From Kurthia zopfii (GTDB lineage Bacteria > Bacillota > Bacilli > Bacillales_A > Planococcaceae), in the NCBI RefSeq assembly GCF_003143955.1, contig NZ_QFVS01000008.1, forward strand, positions 1 to 64,000: a DNA stretch of 64,000 nt, read 5' to 3'. Shown in pieces: positions 8,014-15,142 of the stretch. Each line of letters starts with the position of its first letter. Position 1 is the first letter of the stretch. The position numbers and the translations under genes were made by a program. A model generated the notes under the pieces. That model did no database searches and was not told where the DNA came from. It saw nothing but the letters and a program-made list of their open reading frames with translations.

Positions 8014-8043
8014 TAAAACTTTTTGAACTAATACGCGCGTCTA
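8014..8043 (+). promoter_or_regulatory. Possible ECF-type autoregulatory promoter
   Basis: TAAAACTTTTT followed by CGCGTCTA resembles the ECF pattern TGAAAC..CGTC of SigV/SigW-type promoters. The spacing is 18 bases to CGTC, one or two longer than usual, and the -35 has a mismatch, so this is tentative. Confidence 0.35.
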
Positions 8044-8083
8044 TTCTATGTATACGCAATAACAACAGAAGGAGCCCTTTTGT

Positions 8084-8593
8084 ATGACAAAAATATGGAG
8101 AAAAATGCAATACGATGAACAACTTGTACAATTTATTCAGCGCTACCAAAACGATTTCTATCGTTTAGCAAACAGTTACTGTAAAAACGAGCAGGATGCA
8201 CTTGATATCGTTCAAGATAGTATTCAAAAAGCAATGCAATCATATGATCAATTAGAAGAAAAAGAGAAGCTTAAAAGTTGGTTTTACAAAATCGTCGTGC
8301 ATACTTCACTGGATTTTTTAAGAAAACATAAACGTGTTCATGTTATGGAAGATGAAAAGCTAATGTCGGTGTATGACCATTATGAAGACCATTACGAAAA
8401 CATAGATTTAGAAAAAGCATTGGATGATTTACCAACACAGTATCGACAAATCATTATCCTAAGATATTTTGAGGATTTAAAAATTGATGATATTGCCTTT
8501 ATTTTAGAGGAAAATGCCAATACGATTAAAACTAGGTTATACAAAGGTTTAAAGCTATTAAAAGCTGATTTACAAACCGAGGAGGAAAAATAA
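8084..8593 (+). CDS. sigV: ECF RNA polymerase sigma factor, SigV-like
   Basis: A 169-residue ECF sigma factor. Region 2 (about residues 20-85) contains the -10-binding stretch DALDIVQDSIQKAMQSY, and region 4 (about 110-165) the helix-turn-helix IDDIAFILEENANTIKTRLYKGLK. AAGGAG lies ten bases before the ATG. The stop codon overlaps the start of the next gene by one base (TAATG), the usual coupling of sigma factor and cognate anti-sigma. The anti-sigma looks like RsiV, which identifies this as a SigV type; SigV of B. subtilis responds to lysozyme. The oatA acetyltransferase gene that follows rsiV in B. subtilis is absent here. Confidence 0.85.
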   Translation: MTKIWRKMQYDEQLVQFIQRYQNDFYRLANSYCKNEQDALDIVQDSIQKAMQSYDQLEEKEKLKSWFYKIVVHTSLDFLRKHKRVHVMEDEKLMSVYDHYEDHYENIDLEKALDDLPTQYRQIIILRYFEDLKIDDIAFILEENANTIKTRLYKGLKLLKADLQTEEEK

Positions 8594-9465
8594 TGAATTT
8601 TAAATTAAAAAGAGAACGAATGAAATATAAAAATCAACCAATTCCGAATGACTTGAGGAAGATGGTAGATGAACAACTAGGTTTGAAGAAACGCAAATCA
8701 AGAATGCCTTTAATCGCATCAAGTATCGTTGCTGCAGCGGTTCTTATGTTTATGGTAGCAATTAATACAAATACTGCAATGGCTAAAACGATGGCGGATT
8801 TACCTGTAATAGGTCATGTATTTAAAGCATTAACTTTCAATATAACAGACGAAAATATGGAAGCGAGCATTACAACGCCGAAAGTTACTAAAATGGAGTC
8901 TAAAAAGCTTGAAAGTGAACTAAATAAACAATATGAAGCGGATTCAAAAGCGCTTTATAAAGGCTTTGAAAAACGTATGAATGAGCAATCTGCAAAAGGC
9001 CATTATAGTGTACATGCTGATTATAAAGTATTACAAGATAATAAAGATTTATTAGTAATCGAGCGTTCAATTTTAGAGACGGAAGCATCAGGCTACCAAC
9101 GTTATAAATATGATGTTGTAGATCCGAAAGCGAAAAAACTAATTAAATTACCAATGTTATTCAAAGATCAAAACTATGTATCTGTCATTTCAAAAGAAAT
9201 CAAAAAACAAATGCTACAAGAAATGAAAGCAACTAAAAACAAAAAAATGTACTTCGTTCTAGGTGCTAATTTACCAGATGAAAAAATCGGTACTCACTTC
9301 AAGAAAATTGCGCCAAAACAACAGTTCTACATTAACAAGAAAAACCAACTAGTGATTTCTTTCAACGAATATGAAGTAGCTCCAGGTTACATGGGCGCTG
9401 TGAAATTCACAATTCCAACAAAAGTAATCAAAAAAGAACTAGTATCTAATAAATACGTTAAATAA
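8593..9465 (+). CDS. rsiV: Membrane-anchored anti-sigma factor, RsiV-like
   Basis: A 290-residue anti-sigma factor. The first 40 residues are basic and cytoplasmic, residues about 40-60 form one membrane helix, then comes TAMAKTMADLPVIGHVFKAL, which matches the juxtamembrane segment of RsiV (AFAHS..VPVIG..VKVLTF). The outside domain (about 100-290) has the mixed alpha/beta character of the DUF4163/DUF3298 part of RsiV and ends in GYMGAVKFTIPTKVI. In B. subtilis this domain binds lysozyme directly, leading to RsiV cleavage and SigV release; I infer the same role. It is coupled to the sigma gene. Confidence 0.82.
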   Translation: MNFKLKRERMKYKNQPIPNDLRKMVDEQLGLKKRKSRMPLIASSIVAAAVLMFMVAINTNTAMAKTMADLPVIGHVFKALTFNITDENMEASITTPKVTKMESKKLESELNKQYEADSKALYKGFEKRMNEQSAKGHYSVHADYKVLQDNKDLLVIERSILETEASGYQRYKYDVVDPKAKKLIKLPMLFKDQNYVSVISKEIKKQMLQEMKATKNKKMYFVLGANLPDEKIGTHFKKIAPKQQFYINKKNQLVISFNEYEVAPGYMGAVKFTIPTKVIKKELVSNKYVK

Positions 9466-9551
9466 TACACATCTCGCTAGTCTATATACAAAAAGAAAAA
9501 TTAGCTTCTAAAGAAAAAGAGATTGACTTTTTCATATGAAAAACGCTAAAG

Positions 9552-9575
9552 TAGTGACTAGACCGATTACTATAA
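9552..9575 (+). promoter_or_regulatory. LmrA/YxaF-type operator ahead of lmrA
   Basis: The stretch TAGTGACTAGACCGATTACTA is an imperfect palindrome around TAGACCG, close to the LmrA/YxaF box family of B. subtilis. It lies 15 bases before the lmrA start and just after a TTGACT-N18-TAAAGT promoter, where a bound repressor would block transcription. Confidence 0.6.
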
Positions 9576-9590
9576 TTAAGGAGTTTTGGT

Positions 9591-10172
9591 ATGAGTTCTA
9601 AAAATCAATCTCGCGAAAAAATCTTAGAAGCCGCCACTCAACTATTTCATTTACAAGGCTATCATGCAACAGGATTAAGCCAAATATTGAAAGTAAGTGG
9701 TGCGCCAAAAGGTTCATTATACTATCATTTCCCAGAGGGCAAGGAACAACTTGCACTTGAAGCCATCGAACGATTTGGTAGTATCGTTTCTGCAGAAATT
9801 CGCAAACATTTGAATGAAGTCGATGATCCAATCGAAGCTTATGAGAAGCATATATTGCATATTTCTCGTAAATTCGAAGATGTCTCAACTTTACCGAATA
9901 ATTCGGAAACATTGCCGATCGGATTACTTGCTGCAGAAACAGCTCTAGTTAACGAAAACCTAAGAATTAAATGCGAAGGAGTATTTAATGATTGGGATTC
10001 CATCCATAAAGAAAAAATTATGGCCAGCGGGTTTTCTGACGAACAGGCACAATCCATTAGTATTACAATTAACGCGTTAATTGAAGGTGGCATTACGCTT
10101 TGTTTAACGACAAAATCTAATAAACCACTATTAGAAATCATCAAAATGATCCCCTTGTTATTTACTAAATAA
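9591..10172 (+). CDS. lmrA: TetR-family repressor, LmrA/YxaF-like
   Basis: A 193-residue TetR/AcrR regulator. The N-terminal DNA-binding domain reads REKILEAATQLFHLQGYHAT, then LSQILKVSGAPKGSLYYHFPEGKEQLALEA, with the PKGSLYYHFP recognition helix typical of the LmrA/YxaF group. The rest is a helical ligand domain ending in NALIEGGITLCLTTKSNKPL, also characteristic. It precedes an LmrB-like exporter and has a TAGACCG palindrome on either side, which fits an autoregulated lmrAB operon that opens when lincomycin-like drugs or flavonoids bind the repressor. The inducer is inferred from relatives. AAGGAG precedes the ATG at nine bases. Confidence 0.88.
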   Translation: MSSKNQSREKILEAATQLFHLQGYHATGLSQILKVSGAPKGSLYYHFPEGKEQLALEAIERFGSIVSAEIRKHLNEVDDPIEAYEKHILHISRKFEDVSTLPNNSETLPIGLLAAETALVNENLRIKCEGVFNDWDSIHKEKIMASGFSDEQAQSISITINALIEGGITLCLTTKSNKPLLEIIKMIPLLFTK

Positions 10173-10187
10173 CAAAGGGATCATTTC
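10145..10187 (+). other. Long hairpin at the end of lmrA
   Basis: The lmrA stop codon sits in a near-perfect stem (ATGATCCCCTTGTTATTTA with its complement, one base missing). There is no T-run after it. It may separate or stabilise the lmrA part of the transcript or act as a partial terminator ahead of lmrB. Confidence 0.55.
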
Positions 10188-10203
10188 CCGGCAAAATTTT
10201 ATA

Positions 10204-10215
10204 TAGACCGGTCTA
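10204..10215 (+). promoter_or_regulatory. LmrA-type operator between lmrA and lmrB
   Basis: TAGACCGGTCTA is a perfect 12-bp palindrome, 26 bases before lmrB. It shares the TAGACCG core with the site ahead of lmrA, so the repressor probably binds both. Confidence 0.65.
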
Positions 10216-10241
10216 ATAAATCAAAAGAAGAAGGTTTTAAT

Positions 10242-11651
10242 TTGAATCCAAATCAAGTTGTACAAGTTAGAAAACCTAAATTAATGGCGCTAGTACTTAT
10301 GATTGGTGCATTTATCGGTTTATTTTCAGAAACTGCATTAAATATGGCGCTTACAAATATTATGGAACAATTCTCAATTTCAGCAGCACAAGTACAGTGG
10401 TTAACAACTGGCTATTTATTAACGCTAGGCGTATTTGTGCCAATATCAGCATTTCTTATTAAGTGGTTTTCGACCAAAAAACTCGTTTCCGCTGCATTAA
10501 TATTCTCGATCTTAGGTTCATTAATCGGAGCATTAGCACCTAATTTTGAAATTCTACTAATTGCTCGTATTATTCAAGCATTAGGTACAGGGTTACTATT
10601 ACCATTACTTATGAACGTCGTACTTCTTATTTTCCCAATCAATAAACGTGGGGTTGTTATGGGATTAATGGGCTTAGTTATTACAACTGCTCCTGCAGTA
10701 GGCCCAACAGTTGCAGGGATCATCGTAGACTTGCTCGACTGGTCTTATATTTTCTGGTTAAGTCTTGCACTTTACCTACTATTATTCATTTTCGGCTTAA
10801 AACTGATTGAAAACGTAAGTACATTAACAAAACCGAAAATCGATATTTTTTCTATTTTCCTTTCGACAATTGGATTCGGTACTTTAATATTCAGCTTATC
10901 TAGTTTAGCGGAAAATGCTTTTGCTACACAGATTGTACTGATTCCATTAATCGTTGGTATATTGGCGATCCTTCTATTCACGATTAGACAATTAAAAATG
11001 CCACAACCAATGCTTAACCTTACTGTTTTCAAATACCCGATGTTCACGCTCGGAACATTGCATTTATTTATTGGTATGCTTTTAATCCTTTCAACAGCGA
11101 TTCTATTGCCAATGTATTTAAAATCTTCATTACTGTACAGTGCAGCAATCGCCGGATTAATTATGCTACCGGGTAGTGCATTAAACGCTGTTTTTGGACC
11201 AGTCGTTGGTAAATTATTTGATAAGCTTGGACCAACCCGACTATTACCGATTGGATTCACATTAACAACAATCGGTAGCGTACTCTTTATTTTGACGGTC
11301 AAAGAAGATGCATCATTCGCAAGTATCATGCTTTCGAATATGGTCTTTTTCTCTGGTATTGCATTTATCATCATGCCAGCTCAAACAAATGGGATGAATC
11401 AACTACCAAGAGAATTATATGCGGATGGTTCAGCAATCGCCAATACTTTACAACAAATTGCCGGGGCAGCTGGTACTGCAGTTGCGATTACTTTATTAAT
11501 GAAAGGCGAGTCAAACTTCCTGGAGAATAATTTACATGCATCTATTGAACAATCTGTAGCAGCAGGAACAAACTTTGCATTTTACTTCACATTAATCATT
11601 TCGGTTATTGGTCTAATTTCATCATTCTTCGTAAAAAAAGTAAAAGTGTAG
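10242..11651 (+). CDS. lmrB: DHA2-family multidrug exporter, LmrB-like
   Basis: A proton-driven MFS efflux pump of the 14-helix DHA2 group, 469 residues. Recognisable stretches are LNMALTNIMEQFSISAAQVQWLTT-type helix 1-2 sequence, the motif A-like loop after helix 2, ARIIQALGTGLLLPLL (helix 4) and motif C-like GLVITTAPAVGPTVAGI in helix 5. Translation starts at TTG with AGAAGG upstream. Close relatives (LmrB of B. subtilis) give lincomycin and puromycin resistance. The adjacent lmrA and the operator palindrome immediately upstream support drug-inducible expression. Confidence 0.88.
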   Translation: MNPNQVVQVRKPKLMALVLMIGAFIGLFSETALNMALTNIMEQFSISAAQVQWLTTGYLLTLGVFVPISAFLIKWFSTKKLVSAALIFSILGSLIGALAPNFEILLIARIIQALGTGLLLPLLMNVVLLIFPINKRGVVMGLMGLVITTAPAVGPTVAGIIVDLLDWSYIFWLSLALYLLLFIFGLKLIENVSTLTKPKIDIFSIFLSTIGFGTLIFSLSSLAENAFATQIVLIPLIVGILAILLFTIRQLKMPQPMLNLTVFKYPMFTLGTLHLFIGMLLILSTAILLPMYLKSSLLYSAAIAGLIMLPGSALNAVFGPVVGKLFDKLGPTRLLPIGFTLTTIGSVLFILTVKEDASFASIMLSNMVFFSGIAFIIMPAQTNGMNQLPRELYADGSAIANTLQQIAGAAGTAVAITLLMKGESNFLENNLHASIEQSVAAGTNFAFYFTLIISVIGLISSFFVKKVKV

Positions 11652-11707
11652 TGGATCATTTTGCTCCTATGTTACAATAATATCAATATGAACTTAGGAG
11701 TATTGCC

Positions 11708-12178
11708 ATGAAAAAAAGATGGACTATATTTGCCCTTATTTTAATCGCAGTAGGGGTCTATGCGTATACAAGTTATACTCAAAATAGTAAAGAAGAGAAA
11801 GAAATTGAACAAGTTTTAAATGAAATCAATCAAGTCAATGAAATTGTCATCTCGAACAAAGATCATACAGTTAAACTGAATGGAAAAGATGCTGCTCCTT
11901 TTATTGAAAAGAAACCACTCGTCAATATTGCAAAATATGAGCGTAAATACGGCTCTTATTTTGAAAAAGAACCTACTTTTACCATTCAATATAAAATGAA
12001 CGGTAAAGCTTTATATACAGTTGAATTATTTCAATCGAAAAAAAGCGTTACGAGTTTAGATATTAATCCTTATTTAATAAATGAGCATCTTCTCGTTAAA
12101 TGGCAAGGGAATCATATACTATTCTCTCAACATGAAAAGATTGAATCTCTAATTGAGTTCTTTCATACGAAAGAGTAA
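11708..12178 (+). CDS. Membrane-anchored or secreted protein, unrecognised
   Basis: I do not recognise this 156-residue protein. Residues about 5-23 are a hydrophobic N-terminal anchor after MKKR, with no lipobox Cys, so it is either a signal anchor or an uncleaved signal peptide. The outside part is Lys/Glu-rich and ends in a hydrophobic-charged helix (EKIESLIEFFHTK). Periodic beta-like stretches (VNEIVISN, TFTIQYKMNGKALYTVELF) suggest a small beta-rich fold. TAGGAG precedes the ATG. It follows lmrB by 56 bases with no terminator, so it may be read through from it. Confidence 0.65.
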   Translation: MKKRWTIFALILIAVGVYAYTSYTQNSKEEKEIEQVLNEINQVNEIVISNKDHTVKLNGKDAAPFIEKKPLVNIAKYERKYGSYFEKEPTFTIQYKMNGKALYTVELFQSKKSVTSLDINPYLINEHLLVKWQGNHILFSQHEKIESLIEFFHTKE

Positions 12179-12181
12179 TCA

Positions 12182-12210
12182 TTGATTTATGTCATGAATT
12201 GTAGTATAAT
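12182..12210 (+). promoter_or_regulatory. Promoter of the ABC-F leader
   Basis: TTGATT, a 17-base spacer and a consensus TATAAT. Transcription would start near 12217 and leave a leader of about 150 bases containing a terminator hairpin. Confidence 0.7.
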
Positions 12211-12309
12211 ATTTCACATTGAATATTTTTGGAAAAGTAGCCTGCTTATATAGTATTCATGAATTTCTTTAAAATTGAATGAATCAACGGCAGTTATTTA
12301 CGTTTACAT

Positions 12310-12341
12310 CAAAGGCCCGAAGTTATTCGGCGCCTTTTTTT
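12310..12341 (+). terminator. Leader terminator (probable attenuator) before ABC-F gene
   Basis: AAAGGC-CCGAA pairs with TTCGG-C-GCCTTT and is followed by seven T, 25 bases before the ABC-F start and downstream of its promoter. Most transcripts should stop here. Two short leader frames precede or cross it: an 8-codon frame from an ATG near 12259 and a 22-codon frame from an ATG at 12279 that ends just after the T-run. Confidence 0.75.
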
Positions 12342-12367
12342 ATTTGACTATAGAAAGAAGAGAAGAA

Positions 12368-13990
12368 ATGTTATTACAAGCAAAAGACGTTAGTAAAAGT
12401 TATGGAACGAATAAGATTTTATCAAATATTGACCTGAAAATTGAAGAAGGCGAAAGAATTGGCCTAGTAGGCGTGAATGGCGCCGGAAAATCAACGCTAC
12501 TAAAAATTATCGCGGGTGAAATCCAACATACGGAGGGAGAATTATATATTAACCGTGATACGAAGATTGGCTACCTACGCCAAAACAGTGGTCTTGTATT
12601 AACGAATACGATTGAAGAAGAAATGCGTACAGCTTTCGAAGAGCATATGATTGTTGAAAAACAATTACGTGAACTAGAACTTCAAATGGGTGACGAAGCC
12701 GTACTTGCGGATCCCGAGTTATTCGAAAAAGTATTAAACCGCTACACAGAAAAATCAGAATGGTTCGCACAACATGATGGTTACAATATCGATGTGAAAA
12801 TTGATAGTATTTTACAAGGTATGGGCTTCGGCGATACTTCAAGAGATACAGTCATTGAAAAAATGAGTGGCGGTCAAAAAACGCGTTTAGCTTTAGCTAA
12901 AATTCTGTTACAACAACCAAACCTACTTATATTAGATGAACCAACGAACCATCTGGATTTCACAACGCTGACATGGTTAGAAAACTATTTACAGTCTTAT
13001 CCTGGTGCAATTTTAGTCGTATCACATGACCGCTATTTCTTAGATGCACTCGTAAAAGTTGTCTATGAGATCGAGCGTACAAGAGCGATTCGTTACACAG
13101 GGAACTATAGTAAATTTGTTGAGTTAAAAGCTGAAAATCGCGAGCTACAAATGAAGAAATATATTGCACAGCAAACACTAATTGCTGAAATGGAAGACTA
13201 TGTACGTAGAAATATCGCACGTGCTACTTCTTCTAAAAGTGCAAAAAACAAACAGCATCAGTTAGAGAAATTAGAATTGATTGAAAAACCAGATGAAGAT
13301 TTAGCACGTTCTAATATGGCATTCACTGCTATACGCGGTTCACATAAGGAAGTATTAAAAGTACGTGATCTTGCTGTGAAAATTAAAGTAGAAGATGAAG
13401 AAAAAACATTGCTTCAACAAATTAAATTCGATGTCTTCCGTGGCGATAAAATTGCTTTAATTGGAGCGAATGGTATTGGGAAATCTACTTTAGTTAAAAC
13501 ACTTCTTGGAGAATATGAAAAAGCAGCAGGCGAAATCACTTGGGGTAAACAAGTTGAAATCGGTTACTATGACCAAGAACAACAAAAAATGGATCATACG
13601 AAAACAATTCTAGATGAAGTTTGGGGACATTTCCCGAAAGTTGAAGAAGCAAAAGTCCGTGCAGTATTAGGGAACTTCCTTTTCACAGGTGATGATGTTT
13701 TCAAAATCATTGGTTCTTTAAGCGGTGGAGAAAAAGCGCGTGTAGCCCTTTCTAAACTAATGTTAAAAGGCGCAAACGTTCTTGTAATGGATGAACCGAC
13801 GAACCACTTAGACTTATATAGTAAAGATATTTTAGAAGATGCGATTGCCAATTTCGAAGGCACACTAATTTTCATCTCACATGACCGCTACTTCTTAAAC
13901 AAACTATCTAAACAAGTATTAGAATTAACGCCGACTGGTGCGAATATGCATATCGGCAATTTTGAAGATTACTTACACAGAACGAAGTAA
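12368..13990 (+). CDS. ABC-F family ATPase (YdiF-like, no C-terminal domain)
   Basis: A soluble twin-ATPase of the ABC-F family, whose members act on the ribosome as translation factors or antibiotic-protection proteins. Domain 1 has GVNGAGKST, MSGGQKTRLALAKILL and LLILDEPTNHLD; the interdomain linker is the charged helix pair around EMEDYVRRNIARATSSKSAK; domain 2 has GANGIGKST, LSGGEKARVALSKLML and VLVMDEPTNHLD, followed by FISHDRYFL. The N-terminal half resembles YdiF, but the C-terminal coiled-coil extension of YdiF is missing (540 residues against about 640). I start at the ATG after the attenuator. The terminator upstream suggests induction by ribosome-stalling drugs. Confidence 0.87.
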   Translation: MLLQAKDVSKSYGTNKILSNIDLKIEEGERIGLVGVNGAGKSTLLKIIAGEIQHTEGELYINRDTKIGYLRQNSGLVLTNTIEEEMRTAFEEHMIVEKQLRELELQMGDEAVLADPELFEKVLNRYTEKSEWFAQHDGYNIDVKIDSILQGMGFGDTSRDTVIEKMSGGQKTRLALAKILLQQPNLLILDEPTNHLDFTTLTWLENYLQSYPGAILVVSHDRYFLDALVKVVYEIERTRAIRYTGNYSKFVELKAENRELQMKKYIAQQTLIAEMEDYVRRNIARATSSKSAKNKQHQLEKLELIEKPDEDLARSNMAFTAIRGSHKEVLKVRDLAVKIKVEDEEKTLLQQIKFDVFRGDKIALIGANGIGKSTLVKTLLGEYEKAAGEITWGKQVEIGYYDQEQQKMDHTKTILDEVWGHFPKVEEAKVRAVLGNFLFTGDDVFKIIGSLSGGEKARVALSKLMLKGANVLVMDEPTNHLDLYSKDILEDAIANFEGTLIFISHDRYFLNKLSKQVLELTPTGANMHIGNFEDYLHRTK

Positions 13991-14081
13991 TTCTCTATAT
14001 TAGGAAAGTATTGAATACTTCTTCCAATACGAAGAATATGCTATCATATAGATAATTCGTTTCGAAAGGAAGTTTGTGTTT

Positions 14082-14723
14082 ATGAAATCACCATTTACAT
14101 TTGATTATTCAGCACCTAAAAATCCTGAACAAGGAAAACTATACCCAGCAGTATTTTTACTTCACGGTATGGGCAGTAACGAGAAGGATCTACCAGGTTT
14201 ATTAACAGACATTCAAGATGACTGTCATATTTTTAGTTTACAAGGTCCTATTTTACAAGCGCCAGGTTACGCATTTTTCACAGTAGAAGAATTCGGCAAA
14301 CCGCATCGTAATGTATTTGACCAAATCATTCTTCACATTAAAGACTTTATAGAAGAAGCAATTCACGAATACCCGATTGATGCGACGAAGACATTCCTAT
14401 TAGGCTTTAGCCAAGGAGCTGTACTTACGCAAACACTTTCACTTGTTCTTGGTACAGAGAAACTTGCTGGGGCAGTTGTTCTTAGCGGTTATTTACCAGG
14501 CCATGTAAAAGAGGAGTATAGTAAGCGTTCTGTTGAGCAATTTCCAATGCTTATTACACATGGTAAAATGGACTACGTTCTTCCTTATCAATGGGGAGAA
14601 GATAGTAAAGACTTCTTTAAAGAAGAAAAAGCTAATGTTACTTTCATGGCGTTTGAAGATGGCCACGGCGTGACACCTGAAGTACAGCGTGAGATCATCC
14701 AATTTTTCAAAACAAATTTCTAA
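14082..14723 (+). CDS. Carboxylesterase / phospholipase family hydrolase
   Basis: An alpha/beta hydrolase of the phospholipase/carboxylesterase family, 213 residues. LLHGMGSNEKDL carries the oxyanion-hole HG motif, GFSQGAVLTQ is the nucleophile elbow with the catalytic Ser, HGKMDYVLP contains the acid Asp, and EDGHGVTPE the catalytic His. No signal peptide, so it acts in the cytoplasm on short esters or lysolipids; the true substrate is unknown. A GTG two codons earlier is an alternative start, but AAGGAAG is better spaced for the ATG. It stands alone, followed by a terminator. Confidence 0.85.
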   Translation: MKSPFTFDYSAPKNPEQGKLYPAVFLLHGMGSNEKDLPGLLTDIQDDCHIFSLQGPILQAPGYAFFTVEEFGKPHRNVFDQIILHIKDFIEEAIHEYPIDATKTFLLGFSQGAVLTQTLSLVLGTEKLAGAVVLSGYLPGHVKEEYSKRSVEQFPMLITHGKMDYVLPYQWGEDSKDFFKEEKANVTFMAFEDGHGVTPEVQREIIQFFKTNF

Positions 14724-14730
14724 ATTGCAA

Positions 14731-14762
14731 AAGGACTACTTGATAAAAGTAGTTCTTTTTTT
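14731..14762 (+). terminator. Intrinsic terminator
   Basis: GGACTACT pairs with AGTAGTTC (one G-T pair), followed by seven T. It ends the esterase gene. Confidence 0.8.
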
Positions 14763-14763
14763 A

Positions 14764-14792
14764 TTGACAGAAACTATTCTTTAGCTTAATAT
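14764..14792 (+). promoter_or_regulatory. Promoter of trpDCFBA leader
   Basis: A consensus TTGACA, a 17-base spacer and TAATAT, just ahead of the T-box leader. Confidence 0.65.
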
Positions 14793-14799
14793 TGAAAAC

Positions 14800-15110
14800 A
14801 ATACTTTTGAACGTTACGAGCAGAAGGCACTGAGAGCAGTGTCAGTCTCGATTTAAAAGCAGAGCTGAGAAATTGTTGAGTAAGAGGAGTAGTATAGTAT
14901 GAGTAGTGCAGAGAGGTAACGGTTGGTGAGAGTTACTCTACGATTCTATATGAATGGCCTTATGAGAGCATTTACGAAATGATAGTAGTAAATGACGGTT
15001 AATCCACGTTATCGGATTCCGAGATAGTTTAGATTTTCTAAACTAACTGAGGTGGTACCGCGAATATTTCGTCCTCATGAAGATTATTTCTTCATGGGGA
15101 TTTTTTTATT
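14800..15110 (+). promoter_or_regulatory. Tryptophan T-box leader of trpDCFBA
   Basis: A T-box riboswitch reading uncharged tRNA. GGTGGTACCGCG at 15051-15062 is the conserved T-box that pairs with the tRNA acceptor end in the antiterminator. The specifier is TGG at 14955-14957 in the usual GAA-NNN context, so the tRNA is tRNA-Trp. The competing terminator is the CCTCATGAAG/CTTCATGGGG stem followed by seven T (15073-15107). Uncharged tRNA-Trp should allow read-through into the trp genes. Confidence 0.92.
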
Positions 15111-15142
15111 CAAAAAACGAGCAGAGCAGAGGAGAGATTCGG

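Noticed and set aside
12275-12367. N-terminal extension of the ABC-F protein
   Set aside because: The extra 31 codons cross the leader terminator and lack a ribosome site; homology begins at the later ATG.
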